DNA of 64,000 bases from Xiheimicrobium sp052034585 (lineage in GTDB: Bacteria; Myxococcota; Myxococcia; Myxococcales; Myxococcaceae), in contig JBPOIJ010000039.1 of assembly GCA_052034585.1 (NCBI GenBank), forward strand, positions 1-64,000, given 5' to 3'. Below are positions 1-9,277 of this stretch, piece after piece. A model generated the notes under the pieces. That model ran no database searches. It was given only the letters and a program-made list of their open reading frames with translations, and was not told the DNA's origin. Each line of letters begins with the position of its first letter. Positions within the stretch are counted from its first letter, which is position 1. The translations under genes were made by a program, and so were the position numbers.

Positions 1-724
1 CGGCGTCGGCCGATTTGTCCGTCAGCACGAGGAAGAGCCCGACGCCGGCGGCGACGAGCGCGCCGAGGTACATGCCGTCGGCAACGAAGGCCTTCGTGCG
101 CGCGGCGTCGCCGAGCGGATCATTGAACGGGTCGGCCTTGAAGCGCTGGTAGTCGGCGTTGGAGAGCAGCCCGAAGGTGAGGCCTCCTGCCGCCAGCGCG
201 ACCGCGCCGCCGAGCACGATCAGGCCGGGGATCAGGCGGCCGCGGCTCGCGCGGGGCAGATCGAACAAGCGCGCGGTGAGCCGATGCGCGGCGGCCACCA
301 GCTCGTCGTCACCTCCGACCGTCTCGCTCTCACGCAGCGTGGGCTGTCCCACCCGCGTGTCGATGAGGCGCAGGGACAGCACGCGCAGGTTGCCGATCGT
401 GCCAACGCTCACGTCGAGGATCAGCTCGGCACCGAGCGCGTTGGCGATCTCGGTCAGGCAGCTCTGCTCCTCCGAGCAACCGAGGAGCTGCTTCTGCCGC
501 TCGACCGAGATCATCGCCGCGACGTCGCTCGCCGAGATCAGCGTGTGCTTCGGGCTGCGCGCGACGTCGGCAGCGATCACCTCGCCCAGCAGGTTGGCCG
601 TGCCCTGCGAGACGCCTGCTTCAGAACGGATCGCCGTCGCTGCCACCCGTAGCCGAGCTTGTTCTGGCTGCTGAGCACTGACACGGCTGGACGCTGCAAG
701 GAGCACCACGAGCAGTAGGCGCAT
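1..724 (-). CDS. Partial envelope protein with signal peptide and two C-terminal membrane segments
   Basis: The reading frame is open from an ATG at 724 to the window edge, so the C-terminus is missing. The first 17 residues (MRLLLVVLLAASSRVSA) look like a cleavable signal peptide. A soluble domain of about 120 residues follows, containing SEAGVSQGTANLLGE and ISVERQKQLLGCSEEQSC, then ANALGAELILDVSVGTIGN. This arrangement occurs in uncharacterised myxobacterial exported proteins that appear to bind or sense something in the periplasm. Two hydrophobic stretches near residues 168-190 and 215-235 should anchor it in a membrane. No enzymatic motif is visible. Function unknown; that it is a real gene is likely from the signal peptide and GC-rich third positions. 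Confidence 0.7.
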   Translation of the reverse strand, partial: MRLLLVVLLAASSRVSAQQPEQARLRVAATAIRSEAGVSQGTANLLGEVIAADVARSPKHTLISASDVAAMISVERQKQLLGCSEEQSCLTEIANALGAELILDVSVGTIGNLRVLSLRLIDTRVGQPTLRESETVGGDDELVAAAHRLTARLFDLPRASRGRLIPGLIVLGGAVALAAGGLTFGLLSNADYQRFKADPFNDPLGDAARTKAFVADGMYLGALVAAGVGLFLVLTDKSADA

Positions 725-1052
725 GAGGCGTATTGTGCCGTCTCGTCGCGCTTCCTCGCAGCGGTTTCAGCGGCAACGGCAAGGCCCATCGACGCGTGTA
801 CCGCTTTGACACGTGTCTGCCAGGCTCAGGTGGTTCCCGCGGGTCGCGCACCGGGGGCGGGTGGCACGCGCGCTGTTCGCTGGGCCGTGCTGAGGTTGAG
901 CCGCGAAGGTGCGAGGCGCCGTTCAGCGAGGCTTCGCCACCACGAACTCGCGACGACTCGAAAACGCCACTCCTCCGCCCTGACGACCGCGAGCATCGTC
1001 AGCGAACAACTCGTGAACGCAGCGTCGGAGCGCTCGGGCATCGACGCGAACG
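725..1052. other. Intergenic stretch without a convincing gene
   Basis: About 330 bases lie between the stop of the Fe-S oxidoreductase gene and the start of the partial envelope gene, both on the minus strand. Short open frames exist on both strands but none has a signal peptide, a plausible ribosome site or recognisable composition. It probably holds the promoter of the partial gene. No tRNA, hairpin terminator or repeat was recognised. Confidence 0.5.
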
Positions 1053-3257
1053 TCAGGCTTTGGCGGGCTCGGGCTCGGGCTGCGGCGCCTTCGTCTCCAT
1101 CGACTCGGCGACGTACTCGGCGACGTCCTTCACCTTCACCGTCTCGCCACGCTCGGTGTCGCTCAGGCCGTCCTTGATCATCGTGTGACAGAACGGACAG
1201 GCGACGGCGACCGAGCCCTCGGCCTTGCCGGCGTACTGGCCCGGGAGCCCGGGCTTCACCTTGTCGGTCGCGCTGGGCAACGGCACCGACGGGTCCTTCG
1301 CGTGGGCGAGCGTGTTGGCGATCTCGTTCACCCGGTTGTGGTTGATGCGCTGGCCGGTGTGCTCCTCCATCCACATGCGGGCGCCACCGGCACCACAGCA
1401 GAACGACTCGCGCTTGGAGCGCTGCAGCTCGATGACCTCGAGCCCGGGCACCTGCTTGAGCACCTCGCGAGGCGCGTCGTACACGCCGTTGTGCCGGCCG
1501 AGGTAGCAGGGGTCGTGATAGGTGAGCTTCTCGTTCATCACCTTCGAGAGCTTGATCCGCTTCTCCTTGAGCAGCTCGTTGATCAGCTCGGTGTGCGAGA
1601 TGACGCGATAGTTCCCACCGAACTCCGGGTTCTCGTTCTTTATGGTGTTGAAGCAGTGGGGGCACTGGGTGACGATCGCCTTGATGCCCTTGCCGTTCCA
1701 CGCCTCGACGTTCATCTTCGCGAGCGTCTGGTAGAGGTATTCGTTGCCGCCGCGGCGGGCCGAGTCGCCGGTGCACATCTCTTCCTGGCCCAGCGTCGCG
1801 AACTTCACTCCGGCCTCGGTGAGCACCTTGGCGACGGCCTTCGACACCTTCTTCATCCGGTCGTCGTACGAGCCGGCGCAGCCGACGTAGAAGAGGTACT
1901 CGTACGCTCCGCCATCACCCCACTTCGGCAGCGGCGTCTCGCCTTCCCAATCGGCGCGCTTGTCCTGGCCCAGGCCCCACGGGTTGCCCTGGCGCTCCAT
2001 GCCTTCGAAGACGCGCTGGAGCTCCTGCGGGAAGTCGGCCTCGACCTGCACCTTGTAGCGGCGCATGTCGATGAGGCGCGGCACGTTCTCGATGAACACC
2101 GGGCAGGCATGCTCGCACCAGCCACACGTCGTGCACGCCCACACGGTCTCGGCCTGGAGGATGGCGCCGACGATGGAGGGCACCTCCATTTCCTTGCCGT
2201 CGACCTGCGACAGCACCTTGCCGTCGTCGGTCTTCTTCGCGGTGGCCTTCCACTGCGGCAGCTCGTGCTCGTGCTTCCAGAGGAACTGCTTGATCGACTG
2301 GTTGACGCCCTTGTGGGTGAGCGGCTTGCCGGTGAGGTAGGTCGGGCAGTGCGTCTGGCAGCGGCCACACTCGGTGCAGGTGTTGACGTCGAGGCCCTGC
2401 TTCCACGAGAGATCGATGACGGACTTGGCGCCGTACTCTCCGTTCTCGAGGTTGGGCGTCGAGAGCTGCGCGCTCGTCGAGATGCCCGGAAGCGACGCCG
2501 CCGGCAGCTTCTTCATGAACACGTTCAGCAGCCCGACGACGACGTGGAAGTGTTTTCCGTACGGGAGGAAGTTGAGGAACGTGAGGATGATGGTGACGTG
2601 CGCCCAGAAGCTGACGACGCCCAGGGTGTGGAGCGTCTCGGTCGACACGCCAGCGAGCAGCTTGCCCACGACGCTGGTGACCGGTTCCCAGGACGAGAAG
2701 TCGACGCCCTGCGCGCGCAGGTGAGAGGCGCCGAAGATGAACTCCGTCACCATCAACATGCCGATGAAGCCCAAGATGAGGAACGCCTCGTTCGACTTGG
2801 TGAGCCGGTCGGGCTTCACCACCGCGCGGAGGAACGCGAAGTACGTCACGCCGACGAGCGCGCCCGCTGCCACCACGTCCTTCACCAGCAAGTAGACCGC
2901 GTAGAGCGTCTTGAGCGCGCCGACGTCGGTCCAGAACGGCGCCGAGAGGTTCGAGAGCACCTCGGTCGCGCTCGTCGAGAAGCCCATCACGAACATCATC
3001 GTCGTGCGCAGCGCGAGCACCACGAAGGCGCTGAAGACGAGCACGTGCATGAAGCCGGGGACGAACTCCTCGGGGTCCACCATGCGCTTCTGGCCGAAGC
3101 CGAAGATGGCGAGCGCCTTGAGCCGCTCACCCTTGCGGTCGAGCCGGTTTCCGGGGACCGCCTTGAGCGAAGCCATCGCCTTGATTCGGCCGAGCATCGT
3201 CTTCAAGAAGAAGCCGACGCCGACGAGGAGCAGCAGGCCGGTGATGAGCGGATTCAT
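1053..3257 (-). CDS. Membrane-bound Fe-S oxidoreductase, ETF:menaquinone oxidoreductase type (NarI-like + ferredoxin + CCG domains)
   Basis: The 734-residue protein has an N-terminal membrane part (about residues 1-250, several hydrophobic helices with His residues that could bind b-type haem, NarI-like). A double 4Fe-4S ferredoxin region follows, with CTECGRCQTHCP near residue 291 and CTTCGWCEHACP near 373. The C-terminal half has heterodisulfide-reductase-type CCG modules, including SFCCGAGGARMW near 618 and ACPFCHTM near 690. This domain order matches the membrane Fe-S proteins known as EMO, which pass electrons from electron transfer flavoprotein to menaquinone during fatty-acid oxidation. 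No etfAB or acyl-CoA dehydrogenase gene is adjacent here, so the partner is inferred. The ATG at 3257 begins a hydrophobic helix and fits well. The family level is secure; the exact electron donor is not. Confidence 0.85.
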   Translation of the reverse strand: MNPLITGLLLLVGVGFFLKTMLGRIKAMASLKAVPGNRLDRKGERLKALAIFGFGQKRMVDPEEFVPGFMHVLVFSAFVVLALRTTMMFVMGFSTSATEVLSNLSAPFWTDVGALKTLYAVYLLVKDVVAAGALVGVTYFAFLRAVVKPDRLTKSNEAFLILGFIGMLMVTEFIFGASHLRAQGVDFSSWEPVTSVVGKLLAGVSTETLHTLGVVSFWAHVTIILTFLNFLPYGKHFHVVVGLLNVFMKKLPAASLPGISTSAQLSTPNLENGEYGAKSVIDLSWKQGLDVNTCTECGRCQTHCPTYLTGKPLTHKGVNQSIKQFLWKHEHELPQWKATAKKTDDGKVLSQVDGKEMEVPSIVGAILQAETVWACTTCGWCEHACPVFIENVPRLIDMRRYKVQVEADFPQELQRVFEGMERQGNPWGLGQDKRADWEGETPLPKWGDGGAYEYLFYVGCAGSYDDRMKKVSKAVAKVLTEAGVKFATLGQEEMCTGDSARRGGNEYLYQTLAKMNVEAWNGKGIKAIVTQCPHCFNTIKNENPEFGGNYRVISHTELINELLKEKRIKLSKVMNEKLTYHDPCYLGRHNGVYDAPREVLKQVPGLEVIELQRSKRESFCCGAGGARMWMEEHTGQRINHNRVNEIANTLAHAKDPSVPLPSATDKVKPGLPGQYAGKAEGSVAVACPFCHTMIKDGLSDTERGETVKVKDVAEYVAESMETKAPQPEPEPAKA

Positions 3258-3378
3258 GCCCGGTCAGGTAGCAGAGTTGGGCGGGTGACGCTCGTCCCTG
3301 TTGTGGCACGAAGGGCCGCTTCTGGAAGCCATGAAAGCGCGGTGCCCTTTCGGCCCGCGCCGAGGCACACTCCTCGCC

Positions 3379-5334
3379 GTGAGCGACGCTTTCTTCGAGG
3401 GCATGAAGATCGGCCGCTATGAGGTCATCACCCGCCTCTCGGTCGGCGGCATGGCCGAGCTGTACCTCGCGCGGCTCCTCGGGCCCGGCGGCTTCCAGAA
3501 GTTGGTCGCGCTCAAGATGATCCTCCCCGACGTGCGGAGCGACGAGCGCTTCGTGCAGATGTTCCTCGACGAGGCGCAGCTGACCGCCGAGCTGAACCAC
3601 CCGAACCTGGGGCAGGTCTTCGAGCTCGGTCAGGAGCCCACGGGCGAGCTGTACCTCGCGCTCGAGTTCCTCGCGGGCCAGAACCTGAGCGTGCTGCTCC
3701 GCACCCTCGACCACCAGCGCAGGAAGTTGCCGGTGGAGCTCGCGGCGAGCATCGGGCGCGACATCTGCCTCGGCCTCCACGCCGCACACTCGCACCTCGA
3801 CGCGCTCGGGCGACCGAAGCCGGTGATCCACCGCGACGTCGCGCCGAAGAACGTGATGGTCACTTTCGAAGGGCACGTGAAGGTCATCGACTTCGGCATC
3901 GCGATGGCGAGCGGCCGGCGCGTGCGCACCCAGACGGGCGTGGTGAAGGGCACGCCGACGTACATGGCGCCCGAGCAGCACTATGGCGAGCGGGCGACGC
4001 CGCGCACCGACGTCTTCTCGGCCGGCGTGGTGCTCCACGAGTGTCTCACCGGGCAGCGGCTGTTCACCATCGACGTGCCGCCTCAGCGCTTCGCCGAGGT
4101 CATCAAGGCGCCGAGCACGTTGAACGCGCGAGTGCCTCGAGCGCTCGACGAGGTCTGCCTGCGGGCGCTCGCCATCGAGCCCACTGAACGCTTCGAGTCG
4201 GCGAGGGACTTCGGCCGCGCCATCGTCGAGGCGGCCCCTGGGCTCGCCGAGCCGGACGAGCTGGGGGCGTTGATGACCGAGCTCTTCGGGACCCAGCGCG
4301 CGTCGCTGGGACAGCTCGTCGACGCCGCGCGAAACCCACGAGAGCCCAACAAGACGTTGTCGCAGCTGGCCAAGCGCGCGCTCGCGCAACCACGGGCGAC
4401 GCCAGTCCCCACCGCGCCCGAGGTCCCCGCAGCGGCTCCGCTGCCGACGAGCCTCCTCTCCCCGGCGACGCGGAAATGGGCCTACGCCGGCCTGGCGCTC
4501 GTTGGAGTGCTCGCGCTCGTCATCGTCATCGGCGCCATCGCGAGTCCGGCCGCGCCACCGGCCGACGTCACCGCCAAGCCCATCGACTTCGTTCAACCGA
4601 CCTCGGTCCCCAAGGCGCCGGTCGATCCACTCGAGCAGGCCGAGCGCACGGTGGGAACGAACCCGGCGGCAGCGCTCGAGATCTTCGACTCGGTGCTCAC
4701 GAAACAGCCGACTCACTGGAGGGCGTTGATGGGGGCGGCGAGAGCGCTCCAGGCGTTGGGGAACGACGAGCAGGCGCGCGCACGACTCGAGCGGGCGGCG
4801 GCGCAGCCGGTGGGCGCCATCAGCACGAAGGAGCACGTCGAGACGTATCTCGAGCTCTCGAAGGCGGAGCTGCACGCGAACCACGAGGAGGCAGCGAAGA
4901 AGGCGCTGGGAGCGGCCCTCGAGCTCGACGCGGCACGAACGCGGGCGACGGTCGCCGGGACCGCGCTCGAGCCGCTGGCCGCAGAGGCCGCGAAGCCACA
5001 ACCCAGACCAGCGGCGCCCCAGCCCTCCCGTGGTCGAACGCTCTCGCCGAGCGATCGCGAGCAGGTGAATCGCTTCTACGAGCAGGCGAAGGCGTTGAGG
5101 TCCGCACACCAATACGAGGCAGCGATCACGGTGCTTCGGCAATGTTTGCAACAATTTCCGGCCGACCCCGACTGCATTGCCATGCTCGCTTCGGTGTACG
5201 CGACGCGCGGCGGGGAGCAAGGCAACCTCCGCGACAATGACGAAGCCATGAGGCTGTACAGGCAATTCCTCCAGATCGCGCCGCGCGACCACAAGCTGCG
5301 GCCGCGCGTCGAGGCGCTCCTCATGCCCCCGTGA
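3379..5334 (+). CDS. Eukaryote-like Ser/Thr protein kinase with transmembrane segment and TPR-like C-terminus
   Basis: The protein kinase domain spans about residues 10-280. The Gly-rich loop reads VGGMAELY, the ATP lysine is in VALKMIL, the catalytic loop is HRDVAPKNV, the metal motif is DFG and the activation segment ends GTPTYMAPEQ, so all catalytic residues are present. A Pro/Ala-rich linker leads to one membrane helix (about residues 363-386), and the tail resembles tetratricopeptide repeats, probably extracytoplasmic. I chose the GTG at 3379; an ATG at 3301 lies in frame but adds 26 residues without kinase similarity. Predicted length is 651 residues. It is divergent from the Fe-S oxidoreductase and convergent with the GH44 gene, with 3 bases between stops. 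The substrate is unknown. Confidence 0.9.
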   Translation: MSDAFFEGMKIGRYEVITRLSVGGMAELYLARLLGPGGFQKLVALKMILPDVRSDERFVQMFLDEAQLTAELNHPNLGQVFELGQEPTGELYLALEFLAGQNLSVLLRTLDHQRRKLPVELAASIGRDICLGLHAAHSHLDALGRPKPVIHRDVAPKNVMVTFEGHVKVIDFGIAMASGRRVRTQTGVVKGTPTYMAPEQHYGERATPRTDVFSAGVVLHECLTGQRLFTIDVPPQRFAEVIKAPSTLNARVPRALDEVCLRALAIEPTERFESARDFGRAIVEAAPGLAEPDELGALMTELFGTQRASLGQLVDAARNPREPNKTLSQLAKRALAQPRATPVPTAPEVPAAAPLPTSLLSPATRKWAYAGLALVGVLALVIVIGAIASPAAPPADVTAKPIDFVQPTSVPKAPVDPLEQAERTVGTNPAAALEIFDSVLTKQPTHWRALMGAARALQALGNDEQARARLERAAAQPVGAISTKEHVETYLELSKAELHANHEEAAKKALGAALELDAARTRATVAGTALEPLAAEAAKPQPRPAAPQPSRGRTLSPSDREQVNRFYEQAKALRSAHQYEAAITVLRQCLQQFPADPDCIAMLASVYATRGGEQGNLRDNDEAMRLYRQFLQIAPRDHKLRPRVEALLMPP

Positions 5335-5337
5335 CGC

Positions 5338-7458
5338 TCAGCGAGTCGACTCGAGCTTCAGCTCCACCACGGTGATCGACTGAGGCGGAGACTTGTAGGC
5401 CTTGCCGAGGGCGGTCTTCGCCGGAACGAACCCGCGCGGCTCTCCGACGTAGGTGAACACCCGCTGCTCGTTGGGCACGGAGCAGCCCTTGAGGTTGACC
5501 GAGGCGTCCATCGTCTCGCCGGAGAAGTTGAGCAGCATGAGGGTGAGGCGACGGCCGTCGGCGGAGCGAGCCGCGAAGAGCGAGAGGTCGCGCGGCGCCT
5601 CGGTGGGCAACGAGACGTCGAGGAAGTGCCCGCCCTGGCCGTCGAAGTTGCGAAAGCCACGAAACGCCCAATACGCCGGCGAGTTCTCGGGTGGGTAGGT
5701 CCAATAATACGCAGAATAGACACCGTGTTGACCGAAGCGACCGAGGGCCTCGGCGAGGGCGAGGCCTCCGGAGATGTGTCGTTCTGCTCCAAAGTTGTAC
5801 TCACCGATGGAGAGCTTGAGCCCGGGATAGAACTTGTCGACCCATTCCTGCATGCGCGGAAGGAGCCGGACGGGCTCCTTGACGTAGGACTCGTCGGAAT
5901 AGCGCGGGTCCCACAGGCTGCGGGTCGAACGAATGCGCAGCGCGTTGGTGTCGGCGTCGGTCTGGCCGTCGGTGCCCACGCCGAGGCCCTTCGCCTGCGG
6001 GTAGTAGTGGAGGTCGAGCACGTCGAGCACCTTCACTCCGGTCTTCTTCTCGTGCTCGCGGAGCTTGGTGAGGTACCACTCGATGAAGGGCACGTCGCCG
6101 TGGGCGAGGCGGTCTGGCTTGGCGCTGAAGCCGGCCTGCGCGTCGGCGGCGGAATAGAAGTACCCCGGCCAGCCCCACTCGGCGGGCCCGGCGATCAACG
6201 CATCCGGGTCGGCCTTTCGAATCGCGGACCCGAAGGCGATGGTCTTCTCGAGGAGCTCGTCGTAGGTCGCGGGTGACGGGTGCACGTCGCGGTGCGTGTC
6301 ATTCCAGAGCGCGGGCTCGTTGTCCAAAATGTATTGGTGTACCAATCTGCCGCGCTTGGCCTCGACCGCGTGAATTTGCGCGATCCACTTCTCGATGAAG
6401 GCGGGTTGGATGGAGAGGCTGGTGCGCGTCGGAGAGCCCGGCTTGATGGGCTTGCCCTTGGGGTCGACGCCATTGCCGAAGGTGGGGTTGTCGGGGCAGA
6501 GCTGTTGTTGCGCCCCGTACTCGTCGACGGGGAACGAGGCAGTGCGCGTGTCCTTGGCGACCCAGCCGAGCATGGGAATGGTGAGCGCGGACTGGAGGTT
6601 TCGGTCGCGGTTGACCTCGAGGAAGGTCTGCCAGACGCGCTCGCCGGAGGAGTGGCCGTAGCTGGTGTTCCAATAGAAGTAGTCGGAGGCGGTGTTCCAG
6701 GCGTTGCCGAGTTCCCAGTTGTAGCGGCTGGTGGGGTTGCCTCCCCAGCGGCGCGTGGTGGCGTTCAAGTCGAACTGGTGCGTGGTGTCCTTCTCTCGAT
6801 AGGCGCTGTACGCGATGCCGTAGATGAGCGGGCTGATGGCTTTGCCTTCGGCTTTGCAGTCGACGGAGAGGGAGGCAGGGAAGCCAGGCGTCTCGAGGAG
6901 GCCTTGGGCTTCGCGCACGAGCTCGTCGTCGGCTTCGGTGAGGCCGATATGATCGAGCTCGACGAGGCCTGGTGCGGGGAGCTCCTTGAAGGCGCGGAGC
7001 TTGACGCGATTGAACTGCACGAGCTTGGGGTTGAGTTCTTTCATCGAGATGAAGATCTCGACCCAGCCGTCGGGGAGTGCGCGTTTGTGACTCGGGAGGA
7101 CGCGGACCTTCGGGAAGAGGTCGACGCTCTCGGAGTCGACGCGCACCACGAGGAAGTCGCCGTACGTCTCGGGTGCGCGGAGGTGAAAGACGAGCCCGCC
7201 GTAGGTGCCCTTGAGCTTGTACTTGGTGAGGATCCACCCGCCGTAGTTGGAGAGGATGAGCGTCTCGCCGTGGCCCTTCTTCGGGGCGTGATCAGCCCAG
7301 CCGTGGTCTTCCCAGTCTCCGACGAGAGCGCCGTCGTAGATGCGCTCGACGGGTGGAGGCGCAGGCGAGGTGCGCTTGGAGCTGGAGGGCGCGCTGGCCT
7401 GGGCGGCGGCACGTTCGCAGCTCACCGTGAGCAGCGCGAGGACGATGACTCGGATCAT
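5338..7458 (-). CDS. Secreted glycoside hydrolase family 44 (endoglucanase/xyloglucanase-like)
   Basis: The 706-residue exported protein begins MIRVIVLALLTVSCERAAAQ, either a signal peptide or a weak lipobox ending at Cys14. Residues about 30-190 form a beta-rich, carbohydrate-binding-like region. The catalytic domain follows, with the family 44 signature RRWGGNPTSRYNWELGNAWN. The predicted acid/base glutamate is E381 in DNEPALWND and the nucleophile is E553 in SIGEYNFGAE. A small beta domain closes the protein, as in characterised GH44 enzymes. GH44 enzymes cut beta-1,4-glucans such as carboxymethylcellulose and xyloglucan, so this protein probably degrades plant or microbial polysaccharide outside the cell. 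It lies 74 bases downstream of the lipoprotein operon and could share its transcript. Confidence 0.88.
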   Translation of the reverse strand: MIRVIVLALLTVSCERAAAQASAPSSSKRTSPAPPPVERIYDGALVGDWEDHGWADHAPKKGHGETLILSNYGGWILTKYKLKGTYGGLVFHLRAPETYGDFLVVRVDSESVDLFPKVRVLPSHKRALPDGWVEIFISMKELNPKLVQFNRVKLRAFKELPAPGLVELDHIGLTEADDELVREAQGLLETPGFPASLSVDCKAEGKAISPLIYGIAYSAYREKDTTHQFDLNATTRRWGGNPTSRYNWELGNAWNTASDYFYWNTSYGHSSGERVWQTFLEVNRDRNLQSALTIPMLGWVAKDTRTASFPVDEYGAQQQLCPDNPTFGNGVDPKGKPIKPGSPTRTSLSIQPAFIEKWIAQIHAVEAKRGRLVHQYILDNEPALWNDTHRDVHPSPATYDELLEKTIAFGSAIRKADPDALIAGPAEWGWPGYFYSAADAQAGFSAKPDRLAHGDVPFIEWYLTKLREHEKKTGVKVLDVLDLHYYPQAKGLGVGTDGQTDADTNALRIRSTRSLWDPRYSDESYVKEPVRLLPRMQEWVDKFYPGLKLSIGEYNFGAERHISGGLALAEALGRFGQHGVYSAYYWTYPPENSPAYWAFRGFRNFDGQGGHFLDVSLPTEAPRDLSLFAARSADGRRLTLMLLNFSGETMDASVNLKGCSVPNEQRVFTYVGEPRGFVPAKTALGKAYKSPPQSITVVELKLESTR

Positions 7459-7532
7459 TCGAAGCGCACCATACTCACGGCGACACGTCGTGCCGAGCAG
7501 ACGCTCCGTCGCGTCGTTCCGTCAGCCGAGGG

Positions 7533-8093
7533 TCACTCCCCGGCATCTCCGACGTCAACCACCTGTTCGTGCACGCCCGCATCGACGCTCCCGCACGCGG
7601 TGACTCCGTCGGACGTGAACACGTTCACTTCGCCCACCGCCGCGACCCCTTCCGTCGGCGCGGCGCGATTCACGTACTCGACCAGGAACTCACCCGCATC
7701 GGTCACCCCAGCATCGGCATCGTCGAGCGAGTACCCGAGCTGGTAGTAGTAACGACTCACAGGCTCGGAGAGCCAGAAGCAGAGTTCACCGCGCCAGGCC
7801 GCGCCGACCTTCGAGAGCGACACCCGCTTCCCGCTCGGAAACTCGGTCGCGTACGCCACGGTCTCGTCGCCCTGCACGCCGATGGCCAGCTTCACCACGC
7901 AGCAGGTCCCTGCATCGTAGAAGCTCACCGACGCGTCAGGCTCCTCGTTCAGGCTCACCACCATGCCCGCATCGGTCCGTGTCGGGCCGACCGTTCCAGT
8001 GGGCCGAGTGATGAGGTCGGGCTGCATCGGCTTGCCACACCACGAAAGGGCCACGCCGGCGAGGCACAGCAGTCCTCCACGAATGGCCCTCAT
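7533..8093 (-). CDS. Small exported protein of unknown function, last gene of the surface-lipoprotein operon
   Basis: Start chosen at the ATG at 8093, because it overlaps the stop of the preceding gene as ATGA and is followed at once by a signal sequence (MRAIRGGLLCLAGVALS). A Cys follows but the residue before it is Trp, so lipidation is doubtful. The mature part is about 165 residues, Asp/Ala/Gly-rich and probably beta-stranded (WRGELCFWLSEPVSRYYYQL), resembling an Ig-like fold. A Cys pair (CCVV) and two further Cys could form disulfides. I do not recognise a family. It is translationally coupled to the HEAT-repeat gene, so it likely works in the same envelope complex. Confidence 0.65.
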   Translation of the reverse strand: MRAIRGGLLCLAGVALSWCGKPMQPDLITRPTGTVGPTRTDAGMVVSLNEEPDASVSFYDAGTCCVVKLAIGVQGDETVAYATEFPSGKRVSLSKVGAAWRGELCFWLSEPVSRYYYQLGYSLDDADAGVTDAGEFLVEYVNRAAPTEGVAAVGEVNVFTSDGVTACGSVDAGVHEQVVDVGDAGE

Positions 8094-9277
8094 CGAATCA
8101 CCGCCCACATCTCGGCCGGCGTGAGCACCTCGGTGAACTCGTTCAAGTACCCCGTGTTCTTCGTGTGCTCGAACCGCGCCTGCGCCACGAGCGCCTCACG
8201 CACCCATGACTCCTTCTTCACCGTGCTCTGGCTCAGCAGCCGAACGATGGTTCGACGGTCGACGCCCGAGCTGAAGCCCGGCATGTCCTTGATGGCCTGC
8301 CGGGTCAGCGCCTCACTCGCGCCAGTGTGCAGGTCGAAGTGCTGCAATTGCACGATTTGATAAATCTTCGCTTTGACGAAGGGGTGCTTCTCAGTCGCGA
8401 GCCACCCAAGAACGAGCGCCTCGCTGTGTACCGGGTTGAGCCGGCGAAACGCATACGCCGCCTCCATGCGTACGTAGGGGTCGGCGTTCTTCACGACGGG
8501 AAGCGCGAGCGCCAGGAGCGCCGGGTCGGCCATGTTGCCGATCGACTTCATCGCGATTCGCGAGTCGTTGGTGTCTTTGGTCGCCAGCAACGCGCGCACC
8601 GCCTTCTCACTCACGTCGTGCAGGCTCGCGTCCTTCCGCTTGATGCCAGCCATCATCGAGAGCGCGAGCATCGCCTCGCCCTTGAGGAAGGTCTCGGCGT
8701 GCGCCGTCGCCTTCACCGTGGTCATGCCCGCGAGCTCTCCTGCGAAGTCGGCCCCGACGTCATCACGGTCGACCAAGGCGAACATCGCTCGCGTCCGATC
8801 CATCGGGGTGTCCTTCGCGTCTCGAACGATCGACAGCAGGAGCGCCTTCGCCTCCGGGACCCGCGCCTTCCCGAGCGCGATGTAGAAGGGAACGATGGCG
8901 TCGGGCGGCATCTTCCTCGCTCGCAGCTCGTCGTGCGCCAGCGCCACCGCCTCGGGGTGAACCTCGAAGTACGCCGAGAGATCGGGCCACTTGTCCTGGA
9001 ACCCCACCGCGCTCGAGGCCGCGTAGAACGCGTCAATCGCTTCCCGCACGGTTCGTGACCCGACGCGCGCGCGACGAGCGAGATCGAAGGTGGTGACGGG
9101 GCGCGGCTGCCACTCGAAGGCTTCGGTCGCCGCCCCAACCGGAATCACCTCGGCGGCGGTGAGCGCCGGCACTCCCGCGGGGACCGGACCGGGAACGACG
9201 CCTGGCTTCGAGGTCGCGTCCTGCGCCATCACCGTCGTCGCGAAGCAGAGCGCGGCGCTCAGCATGAGCTGTCTCAT
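8090..9277 (-). CDS. Exported HEAT-repeat-like protein
   Basis: The 395-residue protein has a cleavable signal peptide (MRQLMLSAALCFATTVMAQ). The rest is almost wholly alpha-helical. Regions such as ATKDTNDSRIAMKSIGNM and PVVKNADPYVRMEAAYAF look like HEAT or PBS-lyase-type helical repeats, a scaffold for protein-protein contacts. No catalytic motif is visible. Its ATG overlaps the stop of the large lectin-domain lipoprotein gene (ATGA at 9274-9277) and its stop overlaps the next start, so the three are co-translated. A periplasmic adaptor for the two large surface lipoproteins is my inference. Confidence 0.75.
   Translation of the reverse strand: MRQLMLSAALCFATTVMAQDATSKPGVVPGPVPAGVPALTAAEVIPVGAATEAFEWQPRPVTTFDLARRARVGSRTVREAIDAFYAASSAVGFQDKWPDLSAYFEVHPEAVALAHDELRARKMPPDAIVPFYIALGKARVPEAKALLLSIVRDAKDTPMDRTRAMFALVDRDDVGADFAGELAGMTTVKATAHAETFLKGEAMLALSMMAGIKRKDASLHDVSEKAVRALLATKDTNDSRIAMKSIGNMADPALLALALPVVKNADPYVRMEAAYAFRRLNPVHSEALVLGWLATEKHPFVKAKIYQIVQLQHFDLHTGASEALTRQAIKDMPGFSSGVDRRTIVRLLSQSTVKKESWVREALVAQARFEHTKNTGYLNEFTEVLTPAEMWAVIR

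Noticed and set aside
1185..3422. Long plus-strand frame opposite the Fe-S oxidoreductase gene
   Set aside because: It is antisense to a gene with complete motifs, has no start context or domain, and its length follows from the GC-rich codon bias of the opposite strand.
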